A stretch of DNA of 64,000 nucleotides, from contig JARGPP010000007.1 in assembly GCA_029210085.1 (NCBI GenBank), forward strand, positions 1 to 64,000. The letters run 5' to 3'. Below the pieces are notes generated by a model that worked only from the letters and a program-made list of their open reading frames with translations, searched no databases and was not told where the DNA came from. Source of the stretch: Legionellaceae bacterium (GTDB lineage Bacteria > Pseudomonadota > Gammaproteobacteria > Legionellales > Legionellaceae). Of the stretch, positions 20,503 through 28,315 are shown one piece after another. Numbering within the stretch: the stretch's first letter is position 1; the number at the start of each line of letters is the position of its first letter. The translations under genes were made by a program, and so were the position numbers.

Positions 20503-20531
20503 AGGCCGTCGTTTTCGACGGCCTTTTTTTT
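20503..20531 (+). terminator. strong intrinsic terminator after MOMP gene
   Basis: AGGCCGTCG and CGACGGCCT form a perfect 9 bp stem with a 4 nt loop, followed directly by a run of T residues. It is the clearest rho-independent terminator in the window and isolates the MOMP gene from the acyl-CoA dehydrogenase operon 23 bp further on. Confidence 0.95.
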
Positions 20532-20553
20532 GTTTTAATTTTAGAGAGTAGAA

Positions 20554-21708
20554 ATGGATTTTCAGCTTAATCAAGAACAATTGTTATTACAGAATATGGC
20601 CGCTGATTTTGCACGGAAAACATTTTGGCCTAATGCTGCAGACTGGGATGAGACAGGGACTTTTCCAAAAGAAGCACTAAGAGAGGCTGCAAAATTAGGC
20701 ATGGCGGGTATGGTGGCCCGTGAAGATATAGGCGGTTCAGGGCTTAATCGTTTAGATGCAGTGCTTGTACTTGAACAGTTAGCATCAGCTTGTGTGAGTA
20801 GTAGTGCTTACTTATCGATTCATAATATGGTTACCTCTATTTTAGATCAGTATGCACCACCAGCACTTCGTGAAAAATTTGGCCTACGCTTGACTCAAAT
20901 GGATATATTGGGAAGTTATTGTTTGACAGAGCCTGAGTCTGGTTCAGATGCAGCTTCGCTGAAAACATGTGCTCGGAAAGAAGGAGATGAATACATTATT
21001 AATGGTTCAAAAGCGTTTATTTCAGGAGGAGGAGTAAGTGATATTTATCTTTGTATGATACGTACAGGAGATGATACACACCATGGTATTAGTTGTATTT
21101 TAGTTAAAAAAGACACACCTGGATTAACTTTTGGTAGCGCAGAAAGAAAGATTGGTTGGCATAGTCAGCCCACAGCGATGCTTTTTTTTGAAGAATGCCG
21201 TGTGCCTGTTAGTCATCTTATTGGTGACGAGGGAATGGGATTTAAAATAGCTTTAAATGCTTTGAATGGAGGCCGAGTAAATATTGGAGCATGCTCGCTC
21301 GGGGGAGCTTTAGCCTGTATTCGTTTAGCCAAAGCATATATGCATGAGCGCCAACAATTCAAGAAAAAACTGGTCGATTTTCAAGCGCTTAGGTTTCAGA
21401 TTGCAGATATGATGACTCTGTTTCATGCGGCTCGTTTAATGGTTTATCGGGCAGCTGAAGCGTTGGACTCGCAAATGCCGAACGCATCGATGTATGCTGC
21501 AATGGCAAAACTGTTTGCAACAGATGCGGCTTTTAAAATTAGTGATCAAGCGATGCAGCTACATGGTGGATATGGATGCTTGAAGGATTATCCGGTTGAA
21601 CGTTTTTTTAGAGACTTACGCATTCATCAAGTGGTTGAAGGTACAAATGAAATTATGCGAGAAATTATTTCTAAATCAGCATTAGATGAAGCTTTTATGA
21701 TTGAATAG
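20554..21708 (+). CDS. acyl-CoA dehydrogenase, probably isobutyryl-CoA/short-branched-chain
   Basis: This FAD enzyme introduces a 2,3 double bond in acyl-CoA. The 384 residues show the standard fold: N-terminal helices, GSYCLTEPESGSDAASL near residue 130, the beta domain, and a C-terminal helical domain ending with VVEGTNEIMRE, which holds the usual catalytic Glu of this group. The CLTEP and SGSDAASL wording and the two downstream genes suggest isobutyryl-CoA dehydrogenase in valine breakdown. It is the first gene of a three-gene operon, with the hydratase starting 9 nt later. Confidence 0.88.
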   Translation: MDFQLNQEQLLLQNMAADFARKTFWPNAADWDETGTFPKEALREAAKLGMAGMVAREDIGGSGLNRLDAVLVLEQLASACVSSSAYLSIHNMVTSILDQYAPPALREKFGLRLTQMDILGSYCLTEPESGSDAASLKTCARKEGDEYIINGSKAFISGGGVSDIYLCMIRTGDDTHHGISCILVKKDTPGLTFGSAERKIGWHSQPTAMLFFEECRVPVSHLIGDEGMGFKIALNALNGGRVNIGACSLGGALACIRLAKAYMHERQQFKKKLVDFQALRFQIADMMTLFHAARLMVYRAAEALDSQMPNASMYAAMAKLFATDAAFKISDQAMQLHGGYGCLKDYPVERFFRDLRIHQVVEGTNEIMREIISKSALDEAFMIE

Positions 21709-21717
21709 GGAGGTTGT

Positions 21718-22491
21718 ATGACAGATGTATTACATCGAATAGATGCGGGTGTTTTAGTGATTACACTGAACCGACCAGAAAAATTAAATGCGCTTAATGG
21801 TGAGGTTTTAGATATTTTACATCACTTATTTTTAGATGCAAAACATAATACGGCTATTAAAGCAGTGTTGATTACAGGTGCAGGAAAAGCTTTTTGTGCG
21901 GGAGCTGATATACGGCGATTGGCTATGTGTAATGCAGAAACAGGTTATGCATTTGCACGTGCTGGGCAAGATGTTTTCCGTGAGCTTGAGACATTAGGAA
22001 AACCATCTCTTGCAGCAATTAATGGATATGCATTTGGTGGGGGGTGTGAGCTTGCAATGGCTGCAACTTTTCGAATAGCATCTGAGAAAGCTCAATTTGG
22101 TCAGCCAGAAGTAAAATTAGGTGTGATTCCAGGCTATGGAGGCACACAGCGCCTTGCCCGTTTAGTTGGAAAAGGAAGGGCACTAGATTTATGTTTAACT
22201 GGGCGCACGATTGATGCAAATACTGCTGTATCATGGGGTTTAGTGAGTGAAGTGGTGTCTGATGATATTTTATTGGAACAGGCTAAAACAATGCTGAATC
22301 ATATTTTAGCTGTGGCACCTCTAGCGGTTAAAGGAGTCATGGATGCTATTGATTCAGGTTATGATTTATCTTTGCCTGATGCTTTTGAGCTTGAAGCGCT
22401 GCACTTCTCTAAAGTATGTGCAAGTCATGATAAAAAAGAGGGTGTATCCGCTTTTCTTGAAAAACGTACCGCTGTATTTAAGGGAGAATAA
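21718..22491 (+). CDS. enoyl-CoA hydratase
   Basis: A crotonase-fold enzyme of 257 residues, expected to hydrate methacrylyl-CoA (or other enoyl-CoAs). The oxyanion-hole segments GAGKAFCAGADI (about residue 55-66) and GYAFGGGCELAMA (about 100) are present. Both catalytic glutamates appear conserved, in GGGCELAMA and in GQPEVKLGVIPGYGG. The gene has AGGGAGG before its ATG, and the hydrolase gene follows after 2 nt, indicating cotranscription and coupled translation. Substrate preference is inferred from the operon. Confidence 0.9.
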   Translation: MTDVLHRIDAGVLVITLNRPEKLNALNGEVLDILHHLFLDAKHNTAIKAVLITGAGKAFCAGADIRRLAMCNAETGYAFARAGQDVFRELETLGKPSLAAINGYAFGGGCELAMAATFRIASEKAQFGQPEVKLGVIPGYGGTQRLARLVGKGRALDLCLTGRTIDANTAVSWGLVSEVVSDDILLEQAKTMLNHILAVAPLAVKGVMDAIDSGYDLSLPDAFELEALHFSKVCASHDKKEGVSAFLEKRTAVFKGE

Positions 22492-22493
22492 GC

Positions 22494-23555
22494 GTGCAAG
22501 ATGTAGGTGATGTTTTATTTTCCGTTCAAAAAAATATCGGTACGATTACTTTAAATAGACCGCATGCATTGAATGCACTCAATTTTTCAATGTTTAAGGC
22601 CATGCTTTCACAACTTGAAGATTGGAAGAAAGATGAAGATATTCATGCGGTTGTTATTCAAGCCGTACCTGGTCGTGCTTTTTGTGCTGGAGGAGATGTA
22701 CGCTGGGTGTATGATGAAGGACAAACTGATCCACTGATTCCTCTTCAGTTATTTAAGCATGAGTATCGCCTAAATTATTTAACCTCTAATTTTGGAAAGC
22801 CTTATATTGCATTGATGGATGGTTTAACTATTGGAGGAGGCGTAGGTGTTACCCTACATGGTTCACATACAGTGGCGAGTGAGCGGTTTGCTTTTACAAT
22901 GCCGGAAGTGAGTATTGGTTTTTTTCCTGATATTGGGTCGAGTCATCTTCTTTCTGCTTGCCCCAGTGGGTTGGGTTTGTATTTAGGGTTAACCGGAAGA
23001 CGTGTGAATGCATCCGATTCAAAAGTATTAGGTTTTGTAGGTTATACGATTCCAAGTGATTCTTTTTCGTCAATACTTGAACATTTATATCAAATGGATT
23101 TATCCACAGAAGCTCATATGAAAGTATCGAGCTGTTTAAATCAATATCAAGAAATAATGCCAACAGGTAGTACGGCATCGGAAGCTGATGTGGTATCACA
23201 ATGTTTTGAAAACCAAACAACGCTAAAAGATATTTTTGAGGCACTGGATAAAAATGGTAGCCAATGGGCTATTGAAACACGGGATGCTCTACTTCAGCAA
23301 TCGCCACTTAGTCTTCATATTACATTACAGCAATTAAATCTTGCAAAAGGCTTGAAACTGCAGGAGTGCTTGAGTATGGATTATGGCTTAGCGTATCACT
23401 TTTTGAGGAATCATGATTTTTATGAAGGGGTACGTGCACGTTTGGTTGATAAAGATAAAGCACCTAAATGGCAACCATCGTCTTGGGATATTGTTTCAGA
23501 GTTAGAAGTATCACGTTATTTTGAAGTACCCGCAGAAATATCATCATTATGGTGA
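22494..23555 (+). CDS. 3-hydroxyisobutyryl-CoA hydrolase
   Basis: A 353-residue crotonase-superfamily thioesterase that releases 3-hydroxyisobutyrate in valine catabolism. It is longer than a hydratase and has the family marks GRAFCAGGDVRWVYDEG (about 60), DGLTIGGGVGVTLHGSH, MPEVSIGFFPDIGSSHLL and SPLSLHITLQQL near residue 265. The start codon is GTG at 22494, preceded by AGGGAG. Downstream steps (mmsB, mmsA) are not in this window. The C-terminus RARLVDKDKAPKW is typical. Confidence 0.92.
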   Translation: MQDVGDVLFSVQKNIGTITLNRPHALNALNFSMFKAMLSQLEDWKKDEDIHAVVIQAVPGRAFCAGGDVRWVYDEGQTDPLIPLQLFKHEYRLNYLTSNFGKPYIALMDGLTIGGGVGVTLHGSHTVASERFAFTMPEVSIGFFPDIGSSHLLSACPSGLGLYLGLTGRRVNASDSKVLGFVGYTIPSDSFSSILEHLYQMDLSTEAHMKVSSCLNQYQEIMPTGSTASEADVVSQCFENQTTLKDIFEALDKNGSQWAIETRDALLQQSPLSLHITLQQLNLAKGLKLQECLSMDYGLAYHFLRNHDFYEGVRARLVDKDKAPKWQPSSWDIVSELEVSRYFEVPAEISSLW

Positions 23556-23614
23556 TGTTTTATTAGGTATGAGCTATGGTAAGATAAGAAAATTTTTTGT
23601 ATGAGGTGTTAGGT

Positions 23615-24181
23615 ATGGCTGTTCACTCTGATCAGTGGATTGAGAAAATGGCATTAGAGCACGGTATGATTGAGCCGTTTGAACAGGGGCAAGTTCGTGA
23701 AAATGAGCAAGGTCGTATCATTTCATATGGTGTTTCTAGTTATGGCTATGATGTTCGGTGTGCGAATGAATTTAAGATATTTACTAATATTAACTCAGCA
23801 GTGGTTGATCCGAAAGCATTTGATGAGAGTAGTTTTGTAGATGTGACATCGGATGTTTGCATCATTCCTCCTAACTCATTTGCACTGGCACGAACTGTTG
23901 AATACTTTCGTATTCCAAGAGATGTTTTAACGGTTTGCTTGGGTAAATCAACTTATGCGCGTTGCGGCATTATTGTGAATGTCACTCCTCTTGAGCCTGA
24001 GTGGGAAGGGCATGTAACTTTAGAGTTTTCAAATACCACACCATTGCCGGCAAAAATTTATGCGAATGAAGGCGTCGCACAAATGGTATTTTTAGGCGCT
24101 GAAGAAACGTGCTTAGTTTCTTATAAAGATAGAGCAGGTAAATATCAAAAGCAAAAAGGAGTTACGTTGCCACGTACGTAA
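23615..24181 (+). CDS. dcd: dCTP deaminase
   Basis: Dcd deaminates dCTP to dUTP, feeding thymidylate synthesis. I use ATG 23615 (188 aa, [13 protein letters not shown]), which has GAGGTG upstream; a TTG at 23597 is spurious. Conserved elements are [33 protein letters not shown] with the catalytic Glu, and the nucleotide-closing C-terminus [12 protein letters not shown]. It converges on ihfB with a 6 bp gap. thyA, at the right end of the window, acts later in the same pathway. Confidence 0.96.
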   Translation: MAVHSDQWIEKMALEHGMIEPFEQGQVRENEQGRIISYGVSSYGYDVRCANEFKIFTNINSAVVDPKAFDESSFVDVTSDVCIIPPNSFALARTVEYFRIPRDVLTVCLGKSTYARCGIIVNVTPLEPEWEGHVTLEFSNTTPLPAKIYANEGVAQMVFLGAEETCLVSYKDRAGKYQKQKGVTLPRT

Positions 24182-24187
24182 TGATTT

Positions 24188-24499
24188 TTACTCATCCTCT
24201 TGGATAGGGTATGCATCACAAGATGCCATTACGCGAGTACGTAAGTCTTTCCCTGGTTTAAAGTGGGGAGTATGTTTACCTGTTGTGATAACTTTTTCGC
24301 CTGTTTTGGGGTTATGTGCATTGCGAGGAGGGTGGTATCTTAGTGAAAAACTGCCAAACCCTCTAATTTCAATGCGCTCATTGTTAATGAGTGCATGACT
24401 CATTTCTTTAAGCATTAAATTTACGCTTTCCATGATGCGTTTTTCGGGCAAGTGCGTCATGTCTGCGGCAAGGTTTGCGATAAGCTCGGATTTAATCAT
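24188..24499 (-). CDS. ihfB: integration host factor beta subunit
   Basis: A 103-residue DNA-bending protein of the HU/IHF family. MIKSELIANLA at the start, ERIEIRGFGSFSLRYHPPRN and NPKTGEKV identify the beta subunit rather than HU; the arm residue Pro is present. A C-terminal tail of about 9 residues (CDAYPIQEDE) exceeds the E. coli protein. IHF bends DNA at origins and promoters and in Legionella relatives influences the differentiation cycle. Usually ihfB follows rpsA, but here it stands alone. Confidence 0.92.
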   Translation of the reverse strand: MIKSELIANLAADMTHLPEKRIMESVNLMLKEMSHALINNERIEIRGFGSFSLRYHPPRNAHNPKTGEKVITTGKHTPHFKPGKDLRTRVMASCDAYPIQEDE

Positions 24500-24636
24500 A
24501 CTTACCTCGACCGTTTGAATCGAATTCTTTTTATCTTACGTCATAAGTATAGACTTGAAAAGAAATTATTCAATTTTATTGCCTTAGGTTAAAAAATTGT
24601 TTATTCCTAAAGAGAGAGGATTAAAATAGGGCGAAT

Positions 24637-25323
24637 ATGATGCGAATAAAAAAACAGATTTTAATGATTTTGTTTTGTGTACCTGTACTTCTATATGCTG
24701 GAGTTAGAGAAAATGTGAGAGGAACCCGTTATTGTGAAATCATTGTATCTGATGGCTGGCTTAAATGTGCGGTGTATACAACAGAAGGTGTAAATTATTG
24801 TCCTGATGCATCTTGGCGAACTTTGACTAAAAGAGATGTGAAAAAAGCAACGGGTGCTTCTAAAGCGATTTTACAAGGACCACATTATTGGGTTATGGAT
24901 AAAATAAATACAACACCACTCATTAAAGTAGAATCTAAACAATTTAAGCAGTTGGAAACAAAAAAAATAGCATATGTACATATTGGCTTATCTGATATAT
25001 TAAATGGCACAAAACCTTATCGTCGGCATAAAGTTGATTTAAAAAATGTATTTACATATGAAGCAGGAAAACCTGTTTATGAATTAATTGATCCTCAAGG
25101 TCATGTTTATGTTATGCAGTCTTATAGTTTAAATAAAACAAAACAGACAGAAGGTAGTCTGGTAAAACTTGGGACGAAGTTAAAGTTGCCTAAAGGTTGG
25201 CAGTTTAAATCAGGTCTTTTAAAGAAGCAGATAGAGTTGAAAACAGCTCATAATAAAGCTGTGATACTGCATGATGAGTTGATGAATCGCTATCAGTTAA
25301 GCTCACGTGATTTTTTAAGGTAG
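24637..25323 (+). CDS. exported protein of unknown function
   Basis: This 228-residue protein starts with a clear signal peptide (KKQILMILFCVPVLLYAG, cleavage after about residue 22). The mature part has an early cluster of three cysteines (YCEIIV, KCAVYT, YCPDA) and a later basic, beta-rich region (YELIDPQGHVYVMQSYS), then LGTKLKLPKGWQFKSG, resembling a carbohydrate- or ligand-binding beta protein with no catalytic motif I can name. AGGG lies upstream of the ATG. pyrC follows after 24 bp on the same strand, but a functional link is unlikely. Confidence 0.75.
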   Translation: MMRIKKQILMILFCVPVLLYAGVRENVRGTRYCEIIVSDGWLKCAVYTTEGVNYCPDASWRTLTKRDVKKATGASKAILQGPHYWVMDKINTTPLIKVESKQFKQLETKKIAYVHIGLSDILNGTKPYRRHKVDLKNVFTYEAGKPVYELIDPQGHVYVMQSYSLNKTKQTEGSLVKLGTKLKLPKGWQFKSGLLKKQIELKTAHNKAVILHDELMNRYQLSSRDFLR

Positions 25324-25347
25324 TTATATTATTTTTTAGAGGATTTA

Positions 25348-26373
25348 ATGCAAACAGTTAGTATTACACGACCAGATGATTGGCATGTCCACTTTAGAGA
25401 TGATGTTATGCTTCAAGGTACTGTTTCAGCAACGGCACAGTACTTTGGACGCGCATTGGTTATGCCTAATTTAGAGCCGCCACTTACGTCGCTAGATTTG
25501 CTTTTAGCTTATCAAGCGCGTGTGATGAAAGTTGCACGTGAGTATCCTCATTTTGAACCTTATTTCACATTGTATCTGAATGAGAAGGTTTCTTTTGATA
25601 CATTGGTTGCTGCACAGCAGCATACTCATATTTTAGGGTGTAAACTCTATCCTGCAGGTGTTACAACAAACTCAGAGCAAGGTGCACGTTCAATTCGTGC
25701 ACTTTATCCACTGTTTGAAGTGATGCAAGCTTCTCGCCTTGTGTTACAAATACATGGTGAGGTGATTGCAGGGGATATATTTGATCGTGAAAAATTATTT
25801 ATTGAGACCCACTTAAAGTCAATGATGCGTGATTTCCCGAGGCTTCGAATTGTATTAGAGCATATTTCAACAAAAGCAGCGGTTCAATATGTAGAAGCTT
25901 CAGCTGAAACGCTTGCAGCAACGATTACACCGCATCATCTATTGTATAATCGAAACCAGCTATTAGCCGGAGGTCTTCGTCCGCATTATTATTGTTTACC
26001 GATTTTAAAGCGTGAGCAAGATCAGCGGGCGCTACAGGTTGCCGCGACAAGCGGCAACCCTAAATTTTTTGCAGGGACAGATAGTGCCCCGCATGGAAAA
26101 AATCAAAAAGAGTGTGCATCAGGATGTGCTGGAATTTATTCGGCTCCTTTTGCCTTGTCGATGTACGCACAGGCATTTGAGTCTATGCATGCATTAGATA
26201 AACTGGATAAGTTTTTAGGACAGTTTGGTGCTGAGTTTTATGAGCTTCCTATTGCTAATGAACGTATTACATTAATACGTGAGTCGATTACTGTTCCAGA
26301 GCAGTTGAGTTTTGGGGAGACACATGTCGTGCCTGTACATGCGGGTGGGGCTTTTGCTTGGAGTATTCAATGA
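25348..26373 (+). CDS. pyrC: dihydroorotase (class II, PyrC)
   Basis: PyrC catalyses the third step of pyrimidine synthesis, ring closure of carbamoyl aspartate. The 341 residues match the E. coli-type enzyme. The metal-binding HVHFRDD is near residue 13, the carboxylated lysine lies in GCKLYPAGVTTNS near 98, and IHGEV, LEHIST and GTDSAPH supply further ligands and the catalytic Asp. GAGG precedes the start. The stop overlaps the RNase T start, so the two are coupled. Confidence 0.96.
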   Translation: MQTVSITRPDDWHVHFRDDVMLQGTVSATAQYFGRALVMPNLEPPLTSLDLLLAYQARVMKVAREYPHFEPYFTLYLNEKVSFDTLVAAQQHTHILGCKLYPAGVTTNSEQGARSIRALYPLFEVMQASRLVLQIHGEVIAGDIFDREKLFIETHLKSMMRDFPRLRIVLEHISTKAAVQYVEASAETLAATITPHHLLYNRNQLLAGGLRPHYYCLPILKREQDQRALQVAATSGNPKFFAGTDSAPHGKNQKECASGCAGIYSAPFALSMYAQAFESMHALDKLDKFLGQFGAEFYELPIANERITLIRESITVPEQLSFGETHVVPVHAGGAFAWSIQ

Positions 26374-26963
26374 ATAAACGGTTTCGTGGCTTTATGCCTG
26401 TCGTTGTAGATGTTGAAACCGCAGGGCTTGATGCCAAACAACATGCTTTACTTGAAGTTTGTGTGGTTTTACTTGAGCTAAATAAAAAAGGAAAACTTAT
26501 TTGTGGTGCATCACAGTTTGAGCATATTTTGCCTTTTGAAGGTGCAGTTTTAGATGAAAAATCATTAGAATTTAATGGCATAGATCCTTTCCAACCCTTG
26601 CGTTTGGCGCTTAATGAGCGTGATGCGCTCACTCGTTTGTTTGATCCGATTTGGCAAGCACTTCGTCAGAGTAAATGTCAGCGTGCAGTATTGGTTGGGC
26701 ATAATGCATGGTTTGATTTATCTTTTATAAATGAAGCAGCTGCTCGAACCGGCATTAAATCACCTTTTCATCGATTTACGTGTTTTGATACAGCAACGTT
26801 GTCGGGTGTGCATTATGGACAAACAGTGTTAGCGAAGGCAATGCGAGCGGCGGGCATTGCTTTTGATGCAAATGAAGCACACTCAGCGATTTATGATGCG
26901 GAAAAAACGGCTGCCTTATTTTGTAAGATAATCAATACTTGGCAGCCGCCTCAGTTAGACTAA
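26370..26963 (+). CDS. rnt: ribonuclease T
   Basis: RNase T is a DEDDh 3'-5' exonuclease that matures tRNA and 5S/23S rRNA ends. I place the start at ATG 26370 (197 aa), overlapping the pyrC TGA by 4 nt, with GGAG 6 nt before. The catalytic residues are visible in VVDVETAGLD (D, E), GHNAWFDLSF (D) and HSAIYDAEKTA (H, D). The pyrC-rnt pair is also seen in other gammaproteobacteria. It converges on the peroxiredoxin gene. Confidence 0.95.
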   Translation: MNKRFRGFMPVVVDVETAGLDAKQHALLEVCVVLLELNKKGKLICGASQFEHILPFEGAVLDEKSLEFNGIDPFQPLRLALNERDALTRLFDPIWQALRQSKCQRAVLVGHNAWFDLSFINEAAARTGIKSPFHRFTCFDTATLSGVHYGQTVLAKAMRAAGIAFDANEAHSAIYDAEKTAALFCKIINTWQPPQLD

Positions 26964-26976
26964 GCAGTCCACTATT

Positions 26977-27582
26977 TTAAAGTTCTTCGCTGTGCTCAGC
27001 CAAGTAGCTTGCAACACCAGCAGGAGATGCGTTCATACCGGTTTCTCCTTTTTTCCAACCAGCAGGACATACCTCCCCGTGCTCCTCAAAAAACTGAACA
27101 GCATCAATAATACGAAGTAGTTCGTCAACATTTCGGCCAATTGGAAGGTCATTGACGATTTGAGAGCGAACAATACCTTGATTATCAATAACAAAAGCAC
27201 CTCGAAGTGCAACGCCTGCACCAGGATGTTCAACACCATAAGCTTTACAAATGGCATGATTCATATCTGCAGCCATTGTGTATTGGACTGGTCCAATGCC
27301 ACCCTGGTTGATAGGGGTGTTTCGATATGCATTGTGTGAGAAGTGAGAATCGATAGAAACGGCAATGACTTCAACACCACGATCTGTAAATTCTTTGATA
27401 CGGTGATCAAGTGCAATGAGTTCTGATGGGCAAACAAATGTAAAGTTAAGTGGGTAGAAAAATACTAGACCATATTTACCCTTTAAGTGGCTGTGTAAGT
27501 TGAATTCATCAACAATTTCACCTGAACCGAGTACGGCAGGAACTGTAAAATCAGGGGCTTTTTGTGTGACTAAAACGCTCAT
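26977..27582 (-). CDS. 2-Cys peroxiredoxin (AhpC/TSA family)
   Basis: This thiol peroxidase reduces H2O2 and organic peroxides. The 201-residue protein carries the peroxidatic cysteine in FTFVCPSE (about residue 50) and the resolving cysteine in EVCPAGW (about 171), defining a typical 2-Cys enzyme. The C-terminal extension (YLAEHSEEL) after the resolving Cys covers the YF-type region. It follows grxD by 27 bp on the same strand, so the two are probably an operon for thiol-based peroxide defence. Confidence 0.95.
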   Translation of the reverse strand: MSVLVTQKAPDFTVPAVLGSGEIVDEFNLHSHLKGKYGLVFFYPLNFTFVCPSELIALDHRIKEFTDRGVEVIAVSIDSHFSHNAYRNTPINQGGIGPVQYTMAADMNHAICKAYGVEHPGAGVALRGAFVIDNQGIVRSQIVNDLPIGRNVDELLRIIDAVQFFEEHGEVCPAGWKKGETGMNASPAGVASYLAEHSEEL

Positions 27583-27609
27583 AGTGTTCTCCGATGGTTT
27601 GTCTTAAAA

Positions 27610-27927
27610 TTAAGAGGTTGCGGCTTCTTTGAGTAAGGGGCCCAGCTCATTTTGTTCGTGCATATCAATGATAATATCAGCGCCACCAATTAGCTCACCT
27701 TTGACATAAAGTTGAGGAAATGTAGGCCAGTTTGCGTATTGTGGTAGAGTTTTTCGGATATCAGGGTTTGCAAGTACATCAACCGTTGCAAACTGAACGC
27801 CGTGTGCCTCAATACATTGAACAGCCCGAGATGAAAAGCCACATTGTGGAAATTGGGGGGTACCTTTCATGTATAAGATAACGGCATTATCTGTGATTTG
27901 TTGTTTGATTTTATCTAATGTATCCAT
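27610..27927 (-). CDS. grxD: monothiol glutaredoxin
   Basis: GrxD-type glutaredoxins coordinate and transfer [2Fe-2S] clusters. The 105-residue protein has the monothiol motif CGFS (in PQCGFSSRAV, about residue 29), the glutathione-binding WPTFPQLYVKGE and GGADIIIDMHEQNEL. It heads a short operon with the peroxiredoxin. Length and motifs fit the single-domain family. Confidence 0.96.
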   Translation of the reverse strand: MDTLDKIKQQITDNAVILYMKGTPQFPQCGFSSRAVQCIEAHGVQFATVDVLANPDIRKTLPQYANWPTFPQLYVKGELIGGADIIIDMHEQNELGPLLKEAATS

Positions 27928-28315
27928 TAAAGACCTCTATGTATTGCATATTCAAGGGTGCTTAATTATCGATTAATTTGCCTGTTTATGCAAACCAGCT
28001 TGTGGTGCTAATGTTTTCGGTGTAATTTTTTAAGTACATTGAGGGGACGGTGAATTGTAGAGAGACTTTGATCAAGTATACAAATATTTAGGGGGTGTTG
28101 ATATTTACTCCCGTTTTGCTTGGCTAATTTGTTCTTGATTTTTATCATCCTGGAGTGAGTATTTTACACGAGATGGAGAGACGCGTAGTTTATAGACGCA
28201 TGATAGGAAAGAAGATCCGAGTGGGGTGCGTTGTGTAAGAGATATGAATTAGATGCTTCCTTTGCTTCCAATATCACTGATAATCAAGAGTAATAAGTGA
28301 CATTGGGAGCAGTGG
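27928..28315. other. 388 bp intergenic region with possible structured RNA
   Basis: No credible protein gene is visible here. Two hairpins stand out. On the plus strand, GGGGGT and ACTCCC (28091-28112) could form a short stem followed by GTTTTG, the possible end of a small transcript. At 28264-28310 lies a 15 bp stem just beyond the acetolactate synthase stop (listed separately). The left end must hold the grxD promoter on the minus strand. I could not match the region to a known ncRNA. Confidence 0.35.
28264..28310 (-). terminator. stem-loop after acetolactate synthase gene
   Basis: On the minus strand, GCTCCCAATGTCACT pairs with AGTGATATTGGAAGC across a 17 nt loop, with one mismatch and one G-U pair. 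It begins 5 nt past the stop codon. No T-run follows, so it may stabilise the 3' end or act with Rho rather than be an intrinsic terminator. Confidence 0.45.

Noticed and set aside
24188-24499. Calling this gene an HU protein
   Set aside because: The N-terminus and the ERIEIRGFGSFSLRY core match IHF beta more closely than HU.
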